This document shows, piece by piece, positions 38,231 to 52,126 of a stretch of DNA of 64,000 nt. Position 1 is the stretch's first letter. Every line of letters starts with the position of its first letter. Location of the stretch: NCBI GenBank assembly GCA_029783825.1, contig JAREIK010003007.1, positions 699,669 to 763,668 of the forward strand. The letters run 5' to 3'. This stretch comes from Sapria himalayana. Its lineage: Eukaryota; Streptophyta; Magnoliopsida; Malpighiales; Rafflesiaceae. A program made the translations under genes and the position numbers. Under the pieces are notes generated by a model. The model made no database searches and was not told where the DNA came from. It saw only the letters and a list, made by a program, of their open reading frames with translations.

Positions 38231-39106
38231 GTTAAAAATATAGATATATTTAAATATATAATGTTTTATTTAGTTTTATAAATATTTATATATAGTTATA
38301 CACATAATTAAACATAATGTTGTATATGTTATACATGTATTTATAAATATAGTTACAATTGGTTATACATATATTACATATATAGTTAAACTTATATTTA
38401 TATTTATTCATGTAGGTATATATATTTATTCATATACATTTATATATTTATACATATAGTTATGTATAGGTATAGATATAGTAAAATACATTTTTATATA
38501 GTAATATATACAAATGTATATTAAATATAATTGTAAATTATATATTTAAATATAGTTATGTATAAAGCATTTATAGTTATACATATAATAAGATACAATT
38601 ATTTATAGGTATATGTTATTATAAATATAGTATATATAGCTATAAATATTTTTATAAAGTTAAACAAATAGTTATATATAAATATATTTTAACAAATAGT
38701 TATATATAAATATATAAAGTTATAAATAAATATATATATTTACATATATGTATACATAGTTACAAATATAGTTATATTTGATTATATAGAGTGTCATATA
38801 GTTATACAAATATTTATATATAATTATACACATATAGTTAAACATAATGTTGTATGTTATTATACATGTAATTATAAATATAATTACAAGTGGTTATACA
38901 TATAGTTACACATATAGTTATACTTATATTTATACATGTAGGTATATATATATATATTTTTATAATTTTATATATGTTAATTATACTTTTATACATATAG
39001 TTATACTCATATTGTTAATTATATTTTTAAATATAGTTATGTATAATATTTTATAGTTATATATTTAGTCAAAGACAATTATTTATAGTTATATGTTTTT
39101 ATACCT
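37440..39106. repeat. TATAGTTA-type minisatellite with 530-590-bp higher-order units
   Basis: The sequence is built of TATAGTTATA and ACATATAGTTA variants. A longer unit recurs: TAAACAT(T/A)ATGTTGTAT begins at 37717, 38309 and 38839 (spacings 592 and 530), each followed by a similar TTACA..TGGTTATACATAT stretch. A CA/TA microsatellite lies at about 38184-38230. The array continues beyond the ARF insertion at 39983. Confidence 0.88.
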
Positions 39107-39982
<876 letters not shown>

Positions 39983-40510
39983 TTATACCTATAATATATA
40001 AAATTAAAAATAGAGTTATATATAGTTAAACATATAATTATACATAGATATATTCATACAAGTAGCTATAAGTAATTATACATAAATATATACAAAGTTA
40101 TAAATAAATATATAGATTTAATTATATGAATACATATATGTATACATAGATACAAATATAGTTATATTTAATTATATAGTGTTTTAGATAGTTATACAAA
40201 TATTAATATATAGTTATACACATATTGTTATAAATATGTATGTAATTAAAGATATAGTTATATATAACATTTTTATAGTTATACATTTAGTAAAATACAA
40301 TTATATATACGTATATATTTTTATACTTATGATATATTTTGATAAAAATATAATTATATAGAATTACTCATATAGTTATAAAATATTATATAATTAAAAA
40401 AATAGTTATATATAGATATTAATATAGCTATAAAAATAGTGTCATAATTATAAATATAGTTAAATATAAATTATGAAGAGTTTTATATAGTTATACAAAT
40501 ATTTATAAAT
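39983..40510. repeat. TATAGTTA-type minisatellite, continuation after the ARF insertion
   Basis: A fourth higher-order unit resumes here: the stretch at about 40140-40230 (ACATAGATACAAATATAGTTA, then TATACAAATATT) matches about 38750-38830. The ARF insertion split this unit. Confidence 0.85.
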
Positions 40511-41095
40511 AGTTATCATATATAATGATAACAACACACACTTAAATGCCCAATTGAATTGCACCACTATAGAGAAAGAACTTGTATCAACAATCTTTTC
40601 TTTTGGCAAATTAATATCATATTTAGTGGGAACCAAAGTCATAGTATATATTAAATATTCTATAATCAAATATCTTATAGAAAAGAAAGATGTCAGGCCT
40701 AGATTGATTTGATGGATTTTACTATTACAATAGTTTGAACTAGAGATATTAGATAAGAAATGTATAATCAAAATTGAAAGTAGCTTATCAAGAGTAGAAA
40801 AAGAAAATAGAAGGGTTATTGAAGAAGATATTAGATAGATTTATTTATTTGAACAAATTATAGTATTGAATGAAAATGTAATTCCATGATATGTAGTATT
40901 GAATAAACCTTATCATTGCAAGTAGTATTCTGATCAAATTTTGAGGCAAAGTGTTATAGTTGGGAGATTAGTAGTATCTTGCAATAATGTCACTTTTTGC
41001 TCTTGTTCTCATGAATTTGTGGAACATGTTAATATTTATGTACTCGAGTATTTTTCTTCACAAAATTAATAATGATTTTTACATATATATGCATA
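40511..41095. other. AT-rich interior of CACTA-2, no gene recognised
   Basis: A 103-codon minus frame at 40460-40771 has no recognisable domain. The surrounding sequence is not repetitive. Confidence 0.4.
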
Positions 41096-41340
41096 AATAT
41101 ATATGTTCATATACACTGTCATACACACGCACACACACACATTTATACATCCATATACATTACTATACATTATATATCAGCAATACACATTTTTGTACTT
41201 TTGTATATATTCACACATGTATCTACATTTTCTAAGTAGTGTGTATATAATTGTATGCATGCATATACTTTTGTACACCCACACAAACACACACATATAC
41301 ATATATACGCAATGTTTTTTTAAGTTACACATGAAACTAT

Positions 41341-41387
<47 letters not shown>

Positions 41388-41530
41388 GTGTAAATGTATT
41401 TAAAATTTTTTGATTTTGAAAATTTAATTAAAATAAAATATTATATATTGTACACAATTTATAAAATATTGTAAATTCTTTATATTTAAAATAAATATTT
41501 GTGTGTGTGTGTGCATGCCTGTGTGTGTGT
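41096..41530. repeat. Cluster of CA/TG and TA microsatellites
   Basis: CA-rich tracts near 41124-41141, a TA-then-TG compound tract at 41341-41391, and TG tracts near 41501-41535, separated by AT-rich sequence. Confidence 0.85.
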
Positions 41531-42599
41531 ATGTGTGAAGCATATTAATGCGTAAAATGAAATTATGAATTAAAATATGAGCTTCTATTTTATTCAAATA
41601 GTTTCGTTTTTAATATTTATATTAAAATTACTATAATTATACTCATATAAATAAATGAAGTTTGCATATTTGTAAATTATTTTGTTTTTACAATTATGTT
41701 AAAAATAAAAATATAATTCATAAATATATAATATTTATTTTGATTATCTATATAATTTTTTTATTAAAATATAAATGTCCATGATAAATTTCTACCTAGT
41801 ATTTATTATTATTAATAAATTTTTAGAAACTTTAAAATTCAAACAAATATAATGTAGTGCATATAAATACATGCCTTTAATATTTTGTATAAAATCAATT
41901 ATTTCTTTAATTATGTTCAAACAAAATAAATTACCATATAACTACATGAGTAAATTTTTCTATAAGTAATTATTATTTTTATTTTATTCAAAATATATAA
42001 ATGACCATATAAATATATGAATTTGTTTTTTTAAATAATTATTTTTACATTTTTTTTTCAAATTTAATACATTACAAATGTTTTTTTTTGTAATTAATAG
42101 ATACATTTCAAACATTGTTTATTTATAATAAATATAACATATTAAATATTATGAGGTGTAATTTTTATTTTGTAATTAAAATTTAATTTAAAATTTTTTA
42201 ATAATATTTTTTACACAGACATATTGTTATTTGTTTTGAAATTTATAAACATGAATTTTAACAAATGAATATTTTATTAGAAATCAATTTTAGTTAAATG
42301 ATATTAAGTGAAACAAAAATAAAAACCCTAAACATATTAAATCATAATGATTTATACAAACATTTAAAAATACAATAAAAATACATTTAAGGTTGAAAAA
42401 ATTAAATTTATGTTTTTTAAATATATGGGAAAATAATAAAGATTAATACAATATCCAAAAAAACATGTATGAATGAGATGAATGATATGAATGGATATTA
42501 AGTTTCTGAAGCATCTAGTTATACATATTGTAGATGTAGTTATATATAGTTTTTCATGTAATTATATATATTTAGACATATGGCTATGTATAGGTATTG
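41531..42599. other. AT-rich non-coding interior of CACTA-2
   Basis: Long A and T runs with no reading frame of note. TATAGTTA-like units begin again at about 42510. Confidence 0.5.
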
Positions 42600-43029
42600 A
42601 TGTAAATAAATACAATTATATATAGTAATATGTTGATATACATATTGTTAAATACATTTATATTTAGATATATATATATATATATGTATGTATATATATA
42701 TGTTATTATATTTATATATAGTTATGTTTATGTATACTATTTTTATAGTTATAGATATAGTAAATACACTTATATAAGAAATTTGATTTATAACACACAT
42801 GCATATTGATGTATAGTTATGTTTAAATAGACTTATATAAAATACACTTATGTTTATGTATACTATTTATATATAGTTATGTATATTGATGTAAATATCA
42901 AATCGGCATACCTTGTACTATTTATGTATACTGTTTACATATAGTTATATTAATTTAGATAAATACATTTATATATAGTAATATGCTAATATACATATTG
43001 TTAAATACACTTATATATAGTTATATATC

Positions 43030-43069
<40 letters not shown>

Positions 43070-43345
43070 TGTGTACATATATATATATGAATGTATGTAT
43101 ATTAAATATACGTTGTTATATTTATATATAGTTATGTTTATGTATACTATTTTTATAGATATAGATATAGTAAAATACACTTATATAAAAAATTCGAATT
43201 ATATCACACATGCATATTGATGTATAGTGATGTTTAATTCACTTATATAAAATATACATTTGTTTATGTATACTATTTATGCATACTACTTATATATAGT
43301 TATGTACATTGATGTAGATATCACGTTGGCATACCTAGTGTGCAC
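42600..43345. repeat. Two tandem units of about 412 bp with TATAGTTA-like content
   Basis: CACATGCATATTGATGTATAG occurs at 42795 and 43207, each preceded by TATGTTTATGTATACTATTTT and followed by TCA..T(C/T)GGCATACCT (about 42898 and 43320). A TA/TG compound microsatellite at 43027-43088 lies in the second unit only. Confidence 0.85.
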
Positions 43346-44929
43346 CATCAACATCCACACAATGAGAATGCATTATATAACAAATGCATGAAGTATGTAT
43401 ACGAATAAATTTATATAAGCAAACCAAGCATACCATGGTGACTACTGAAGAATAATTTCGGAATAAAAAAATAACAGAATCAAAACGCATACTCTTTCAT
43501 TAAGATAATCGATTAAGAATTAGGGTAGTAAATGTACCTCAAATCAATAAGAAATCTTGCTTATATAACTCTTTGATTAGGTTTTGATGTGTCAGTGTCG
43601 AGAGATAGAGGTAGACTATGGAGGACTTAGGTGCTTCACTAGTTAGATTTGTCACTCCCATCTCGACAACAAGTGATTATATATATTACCAAAATATTTA
43701 AATATTTAATTATAAAACCATTAAATAAACAATATATATATATATATATATTACAAAAAGACTAAATTTTTTTTATTTATTATCACAATTTTTTCAACAA
43801 AATTCATATGCGTGTAGCATGGTACACATGAAAAACAAACACCTTTCAATTTTTTATTATAAAATTAATTAAACAATAAATATATAAATAATTTAAAATA
43901 TTATATGTCTAGCCTTATAAAAAAAAATATCAAAAAGCTACAAAATTTACAAACATCATATAATAAGACATACATGAAAAGATGATTTGTCTTCTAGCCA
44001 CTCTCTTAAGAGTTATAAAATACTCTTAATGTTAAAAAATATATAAATATATATATTATATGGTTATAAATTTGTAATAATTCATATTAATTTTTATAAA
44101 GATAATATGAAATAACTTTAAAGGCATAAAATTTAATATTATTTGATATCATTAATACTTTTTAAAATTCAAAAAATTACTTAAAGTGAGAAGAAAACTA
44201 AAAAAGGTTATTTTTACTATTTTAATAAAGATTGAATGTTAAAAGCTAATAGTAAAAATATTACTAAATTGTTTAATTCTTATAAATTTTAGTAGGGGCA
44301 AACATCTATGTTTTTATTTTTAAATAGTAATTTATTTTCTTATAAATTTAATGAAAAAAAATTTTAATTTTTATTATATTTCAAGATTTTTAAATTTTGT
44401 ATTAATTATTTTTTTAAAAGTTTCCTATAGTCATATATTTTTTTATAATTATAAAAATATTAATATTTACTAGTTTATTCATCAATTAAGATATTTTTGA
44501 AAATATTTTCTATATAATCATACAATGAATTATTTTACATTTATATTAAAAGAAATTTTATAGTATGTTAATTTAATTTTTAAAATATCATAAAAATTAT
44601 TATACTTATTGAATTATTTATTTAATGTTACTTTAATACAACATTTTAAGTTTCTTAATTAACCATTTAAAAAAAATATTTTGTATACTTTTTTTAAAAA
44701 TTTATACATCATAAAAATAGATATTTTAGTACTTATTAATATAATTTTTTTTTATTTTTATATATTTTAATTTATTTATTTATAATATCCATTTTTTAAA
44801 TTTTACAAGGAGAATGTATCTTTCAAGGATCGCTCATCTATAGACCAGTAACATATAGTAAATAAACAAAATTAAAGAAAATATTAAAACTAATAATAAA
44901 TTTAAAATAATTAAATAATTAAAGATTGA
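43346..44929. other. Probable 5' leader region of CACTA-2 and AT-rich filler
   Basis: Sequence at 43346-43690 has ordinary base composition and lies between the right terminus and the genes on the minus strand, so it may hold the promoter or first exon, but no start can be defined. From 43690 to 44929 the sequence is very AT-rich with no gene. Pure TA lies at about 43735-43751. Confidence 0.4.
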
Positions 44930-45574
44930 CTAGAAAATTCCGTCGCTAAATCCATCGCTATGTTACAGATGTAATTAGCTAGGAAAATTTCATCGCTAAA
45001 TAGCCATGATATTCCAGTTATAATTAACTAGGAAAATTTCATCGCTAAATCCGTCGCTATATTTCGGATTTAATTAGTTTGGGAAATTCCATCGCTAAAA
45101 TCCGTTGCTATAATCTGGATGTAATTAGCTAGTGAATTTCCATCACCAAATCCATTCCTATATTCTAGATTTTATTAGCTAGGGAAATTGTGTCACTAAA
45201 TCCGTCGCTATAATTGGTATTTTATTATCTAGAGAAATTCCATCGCTAAAAATATCACAATATTTGAAGTTATTTTAGCTATGGAAATCCATCACTAAAT
45301 TCGTCGCTAAATTCCATATTTTATAAGCTAGAAAAATTCCGTCGCTAAATCTGTTGCTATATTCCATATTTTTTATGCTAGGGAAATTTCGTTGCTAAAT
45401 TCGTAGATAAAATCTTCACTTTTCTTGAGCAAAATTTATGAAAATATTTCGTTACTAATCTGTTGCAAATTTTTATTTCATTGAAAAATCATAAATCTCT
45501 TGCTATTCCCTAGCTAATCCCTCACAATTTAGCTAGGGATTGATCCCTAGCTAAATGAATATTTTCTTATAGTG
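44930..45574 (-). repeat. CACTA-2 right terminus and about 11 subterminal repeats of 50 bp
   Basis: Units of about 50 bases read AGCTAGGGAAATTCCGTCGC followed by TAAATCCGTCGCTATATT and a variable TT-rich end. I count about 11 from 44930 to 45470. They are followed by the terminal stretch with GCTAGGGATTGATCCCTAGC, itself an inverted repeat, and by TAGTG at 45570-45574. Such units are the usual binding region for the element's own proteins. Confidence 0.9.
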
Positions 45575-45625
45575 TATAGATAGATAAAGAACTAGATGGA
45601 TAGATAGACAAAAAGATAGACACAT

Positions 45626-45628
<3 letters not shown>

Positions 45629-45720
<92 letters not shown>

Positions 45721-45750
45721 TGTGTGTGTGTATGTGTGTGTGTGTGTAGA
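45629..45750. repeat. Compound (TA)n(TG)n microsatellite
   Basis: About 28 bases of TA run directly into about 90 bases of nearly pure TG with a few TA interruptions. It is the longest TG tract in the window and lies 55 bases outside the CACTA-2 terminus. Confidence 0.95.
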
Positions 45751-46876
45751 CTAATTGATAGAAATTTAGATATAATGATTGATATACTAATAGATAACAA
45801 AAAGATATATAAATAGATAGACAGATAGATAGAAAAATAGATATATAGATAGTTAGACAGATAGATAGACAGATAGATAAACATAAATATTGATAGATAG
45901 ATAGTTTGAGAGATAGAAAAATAGCTATAAAGATTGATAGGTAGACAGACAGATAGAAAAACTAGAAGATAGATAGATAGACATAAAGATAGACAGATAG
46001 AATGATAAAAGTAACATAAATAGATAAATATATAAAAAGACAGATAAATTGACAAATAGATAGACAGATAGATAAATGAATTGATAGAAAGATTTATTTG
46101 CAAATTGATAGATAGATTAATAAACAAAATTATAGTCTGATTGATTGATTGATTGACAGATAGGCAAATAGATAGATATATAAACAAATAGATCAATAAA
46201 TCAATATATTATTTGATAGATAGATTAGCAAAAATAGATAGACTGATACACAGACAAACAAATAGATAGATAGATAGAGAAATAGATCGACAAATAGATA
46301 GACAAATAGAAAGATATATAGATAGACAGATATATAGATATATAAATAGATATATAGATAGATACATAGAAAAAAGATATACAAATGGATAGATTCATAG
46401 ATTTATAGATATACAGATAGATAGTCAGTTAGATGTACAGATAGAAATTCAGATAGATAGACAAATAGATAGATAGATAATTAGATAGATAGATAAACAA
46501 ATATATAGACAAATAGATAGATAGATAGACAGATAGATTGATAGTTGACAGATAGACAAACAGATGGATAGAAATGACTCATAGATAGATAGAAAGATAG
46601 ATAAAAATATAAATAGACAAACAAAAAGATAAATAGGTACATAGATAGACAAATAGATAGACAGATAGATTGATTGATTGATAGACAGAGAAATAGAAAG
46701 TTAGATATATAGACAGATAGAAAGATAGATGGATAGACAGATTAATATATATATGATAGAAAGATTGATAGAAAGATTAATAGAGAGATATATAGATAGT
46801 GATATAGAAACATAGATTGATAAAAATATATATAGATAGAATGATAGTTAGATATATAAAAACACATATAGATAGA

Positions 46877-49610
46877 CAGATATAGATACATAGACACATA
46901 GTCAAATATACAAATAGACACATTGAAAAATAAACTGATAATTAGATACAAAGATAAATAGACAAACATAAGAATAGTTTGACAAATAGGTAGATTGACA
47001 GATAGACAAAAATATAGATAGAAAAATAAAAAGATAAAAAGAGTGATAGATAAGAAAATAGAGAGATATACTAATATACAAATAGAAAGATAGACAGACA
47101 GATCGATCGATCGATAGAATGATAGACTGATAGATAGATTTACATATAAATAGTTAGATAAATAGTTTGATATATAGTTAGACAAATATAAAGCTATATA
47201 GATAGATAGATAGATAGAAACATATTTAGATATACATATAGACAAATAGAAAGATAGATAGACAAACAAATAGATAGACTGACAGATAGATAGATAGATA
47301 GATAGACTGATATATATATATATATATAACAAATAGACTGATATATATATAACAAATAGACAGACAGATAGATAGAAATATATAGTAGATAGATAAATAA
47401 ATAAATAAATAAATAGATCGATAGACATATAAAAAGGTAGATAGATAGACAAATAAATAGATAGAAAGAAAGAGAGACAGACAAATAGACATATATACAA
47501 ATGGACTTATAGATAGATAGACATATATATAGATTGTCAGATAGATATATAGACACAGTCAATAAGACAAATAGACAGATCGAAAAATAGATTGATTGAT
47601 AGATAGATAACAAATAGATAGATAGAAAGATTGATAGATAAATAGATATACATATACATAAATAGATATATAGATAAATAGAAAAAAAGGCATATAGACA
47701 AATAGAATGATAGATAAATATACAAATATATTGATATGAAAATATCTACATAGCCAGATAGACAGACAAATAAAAAGATAGATAGATAGAGCTAGATATA
47801 TATTGATTGATAAATATATAGATAGTCAATAAGTAGATAGATATATAGATAGATAAAAAGATTGATAGATAGGTAGATAGACAAATATCTAAATAGACTT
47901 ATAGGGAGATAGTTAAATATCCAATTTTAAAAATATACTTATTGGCAGATATAGAGATAGTTAGATAGATGGATATAGAGATAGATAGATAGATAAATAG
48001 ATATATATATATATATATAAATAGCTAGAGAGATAAACAGATATAGATACATAAACACGTAGTCAAAGAGACAAATAGACACAGACACATTGAAAAATAA
48101 ACTGATAATTAGATACAAAGATAATTAGACACACATAAGAATAGTTTGACAAATAGGTAGATTGACAGATAGACAAAAAGATAGATAAAAAAATAAAGAG
48201 ATAGAAAGAGTGATAGATAAGAAAATAGAAAGATATACTGATATACAAATAAAAAGATAAATAGACGGACATATAGATAGATAGATCTACAGATAGACTG
48301 ATAGACTGAAAGATAGATTGACATATAAATAGTTAGATAAATAGTTTGATATATAGATAGACAAATAGAAAGCTATTTAGATAGATAAATAGATAGACAC
48401 ATATTTAGATAGACATGTAGACAAATAGAAAGATAGATAGACAAACAAATAGATAGACAGAAAGATAGATAGATCGATAGATTGATAGATATATAACAAA
48501 TAGATAGATATATAGATAGATAGATAGAAATATATAGCAGATAGATAAATAAATAAATAGATTGATAGACATATAAAAAGGTAGATAGATAGACAAATAG
48601 ATAGATAGAAAGATAAAGAGACAGACAAATAGACAAATAGACATTTACAGAAATGGACATATAGATAGATAGACATATATATAGATTGTCATATAGACAT
48701 ATAGACATATAGTCAATAAGACAGATAGACAGATCGAAAAATAGATTGATAGATAGATAGCAAATAGACAGATAGAAAGATTGATAGATAAATAGATATA
48801 CATATACCTAAATAAATATATAGATAAATAGAAAAAAAGGCATATAGACAAATAGAATGATAGATAAATATACAAATATATTGATAGAAAAAATATATAT
48901 ATAGACAGATTGACAAACAAATAAAAAGATAGATAGATAGAGCTTGATATATATTGATAGATAAATATATAGATAATCAGTTAGTAGATAGATATATAGA
49001 TAGATAAAAAGATAGATATATAGATAGATAGACAGACAAATATCTAAATAGACATATAGGGAGATAGTTAGATATCCAATTTTACAAATATACTTATAGG
49101 CAGATATACAAATAGTTAGATAGATGTATATAAAGATAGATAGATAGATAAATAGATAAATAGATAGATATATAAATAGCTAGAGAGATAGATACATAGA
49201 TATAGATACATAGACACATAGTCAAATATACAAATAGACACATTGAAAAATAAACTGATAATTAGATACAAAGATAAATAGAAAAGCATAATAATAGTTT
49301 GACAAATAGGTAGATTAATAAATAGATAAAAAGATAGAAAAATAAAGAGATAGAAAGAGTGATAGATAAGAAAATAGAGAGATATATTGATATACAAATA
49401 GAAAGACAGACAGAACGACAGATAGATAGATAGATAGACAGATCGATAGATAGACTGATAGACTGATAGATAGATTAACATATAACTAGTTAGATAAATA
49501 GTTTGATATATAGATAGACAAATAGAAAGCTATATAGATAGATAGATAGACACATATTTAGATAGACATATAGACAAATAGAAAGATATATAGACAAACA
49601 AATAGATAGA
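46877..49610 (-). repeat. Higher-order repeat of about 1.16 kb, three copies
   Basis: CATTGAAAAATAAACTGATA occurs at 46921, 48088 and 49241 (spacings 1167 and 1153). AAGCTAT within AATAGAAAGCTAT contexts occurs at 47191, 48370 and 49527. GGGAGATAGTTA(A/G)ATATCC occurs at 47904 and 49059. Copies 1 and 2 are complete and copy 3 is partial, ending near 49610. The copies differ by many small changes, so this is older than the duplication at 8589. Confidence 0.92.
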
Positions 49611-50562
49611 CAGACAGATAGATAGATAGATAGATAGACGGATAGATCGATAGATATAGAGATAGATAAATTGATATATAGCTTTATAGATATATAGATT
49701 GAATGATACACTAATGAGTAGAAAGACAATTAGATAGTCAGACAGACAGGCAGATAGATAGAAAGATATATAGATAGACAAATCGACAGTTACATAGATT
49801 GATAGATAGATAGATAGATACACATATAGACATTTATACAAAAGATATTTATATAGATTAATAGATAGGTAAATAGAATAATAGTCTAATAGATAGATCA
49901 ACATGTACACAGATAGACAGATAGATGAAAAACAAATAGATAGGATGATACATTGACGGTTAGTAATTTAGATAGATAGATGCAAAGATAAATAGATATT
50001 CTGACTGATAAATTTATAGACTAATAACTAATAAATAGGATGAATTATAGACATATAGATAAATAGACTTATAGACTGATAGATTGATAGATAGGTTGAC
50101 TAATAGATTGATAGACTCAAAGATAGATACTTAATTAAATTGAAAGATTGTTAGATAGTTACATAAATAGATAGATAGACATATATTTATTTAAAGAAAT
50201 AGGCAGATAGACAAATAGATAGTTATACAGATAGACCAATATAAAAATAGAAAAATAGACAAATATACATTTAGATAGATAGGCATATAAATAGATAGAC
50301 ATATAGATTGATAGATAGTCAAATTTATATATAGATAGTTATAGTAATAGACTAATAGAAAACTAGAGAGATAGATATATAGATAGATGGATAGATAGAA
50401 AAATAGATAGATAGAAAGATATGCAGATTGATAAATTTATAGATTAACATTTAGTTAGATAGATAGATATATAGATAGATTGACATTTATAAAAATTGAC
50501 AGATGGATAGATAGAGAGATAGATAGAAAGATAGACAAATAGACAAATAGATAACCAGATAG

Positions 50563-50770
50563 ATAAAAGATATACAGATAGATAGATAGATACTTAGACA
50601 GATAGAAAGAAAGATAGAAAGATAGAAAGTTAGACAGATATAGAGATAAACAAATAGATAGAAAGATAGATAAAAAGATATACAGATATATAGATAAATA
50701 CTTAGACACATAGAAAGATAGAAAGATAGACATATAGACAGATAGCAAGAATGATAGATACACAAATTTA
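50563..50770 (-). repeat. About 108-bp local duplication in the GATA array
   Basis: AAAAGATATACAGATA followed by an ATACTTAGACA(G/C)ATAGAAAG stretch occurs at about 50565 and 50673. Confidence 0.75.
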
Positions 50771-50934
50771 TAGATAGGTAAAAATTTAGGTTGGTTTATA
50801 TTTAGATATAAATATATAAATATATTAATAGATATATAGAAAGAGAGATAGACAGATAGACATATATATAGATAGAGATAGATACCTTAATAGAAAAAAA
50901 ATAGATATATATATATATATATGCATATAAACAA

Positions 50935-50993
<59 letters not shown>
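50935..50993. repeat. Compound (TA)n(TG)n microsatellite
   Basis: TA for about 20 bases, then TG for about 40 bases, the same order as at 45629-45750. Confidence 0.95.
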
Positions 50994-50996
<3 letters not shown>

Positions 50997-51745
50997 ATAC
51001 AGAATGTTTGATATATTGATTTATACATAAGTATATAGATAGATGACATATAGATAGATAAAAAGACAGATTGATACACACATAGACACATAGATACATA
51101 GTAGATAGACATATAGACAGATAGATATATAGACATATATATAAATAGATAGATAGCTAGATATATATATATATATATATATAGTGATATATATTGATGA
51201 TAGTAAGATATATAGATAGATAGATATATAGATAGATACATAGATAATTAGGCAAATAGGAAGATTGACAAATAGATAGATAGACAAATAGACTTAGATA
51301 CTTAGATAGATGGATAAGCAAATATATAGATAGGTAGATAGATAGATAGATAGCCATATATACATATAGACATATAGGCACGTAGATATATTTACATTTA
51401 GATAGATAGATAGGTAAATAGATAGTTAAATATATTGACAGATAGATAGATATAGAAATAGACTGATCTACATATATAAAGGTTGATAGATAGATAAATA
51501 CATGGATACACATATAAAGAAATTGATTGAAAGAAAGATAGTATGATAGTTACATAGTTATATAGTTACATAGATAGACAAATAGATAGAGAGAGAGAGA
51601 GATAGATTGGCAGATTGATAGATAGTCAGATTGATAGATTAATAGTTAGACACATAGATATATAGATAGAATGAAAGATAAATAGATAGATAGATAGATA
51701 AAAAGATTGATAGTGAGATAGACACAAAGAAAGAAAGAGAGATTG

Positions 51746-51786
<41 letters not shown>

Positions 51787-52079
51787 ATACATATACATAG
51801 ATAAATAGATAGATTGACACATAGATAGATAAATAGATTCACAAATATATAGATAGATATATAAAAAATTATATATATAGTCAGATAAAGAGAGACAAAA
51901 TGATAGATAGATAGATAGATAATAAATTTATATACAGATAGATTGACAGATAAATAAAATGATATATAGACAAAGATATATACAGATAGATAGATGGATA
52001 CATAGACACATAGAAAGATAGTTTTATAGACCTATATATAGATATACTTAAAGCAAGATAAATAGATTACTAGATAGAT

Positions 52080-52126
<47 letters not shown>

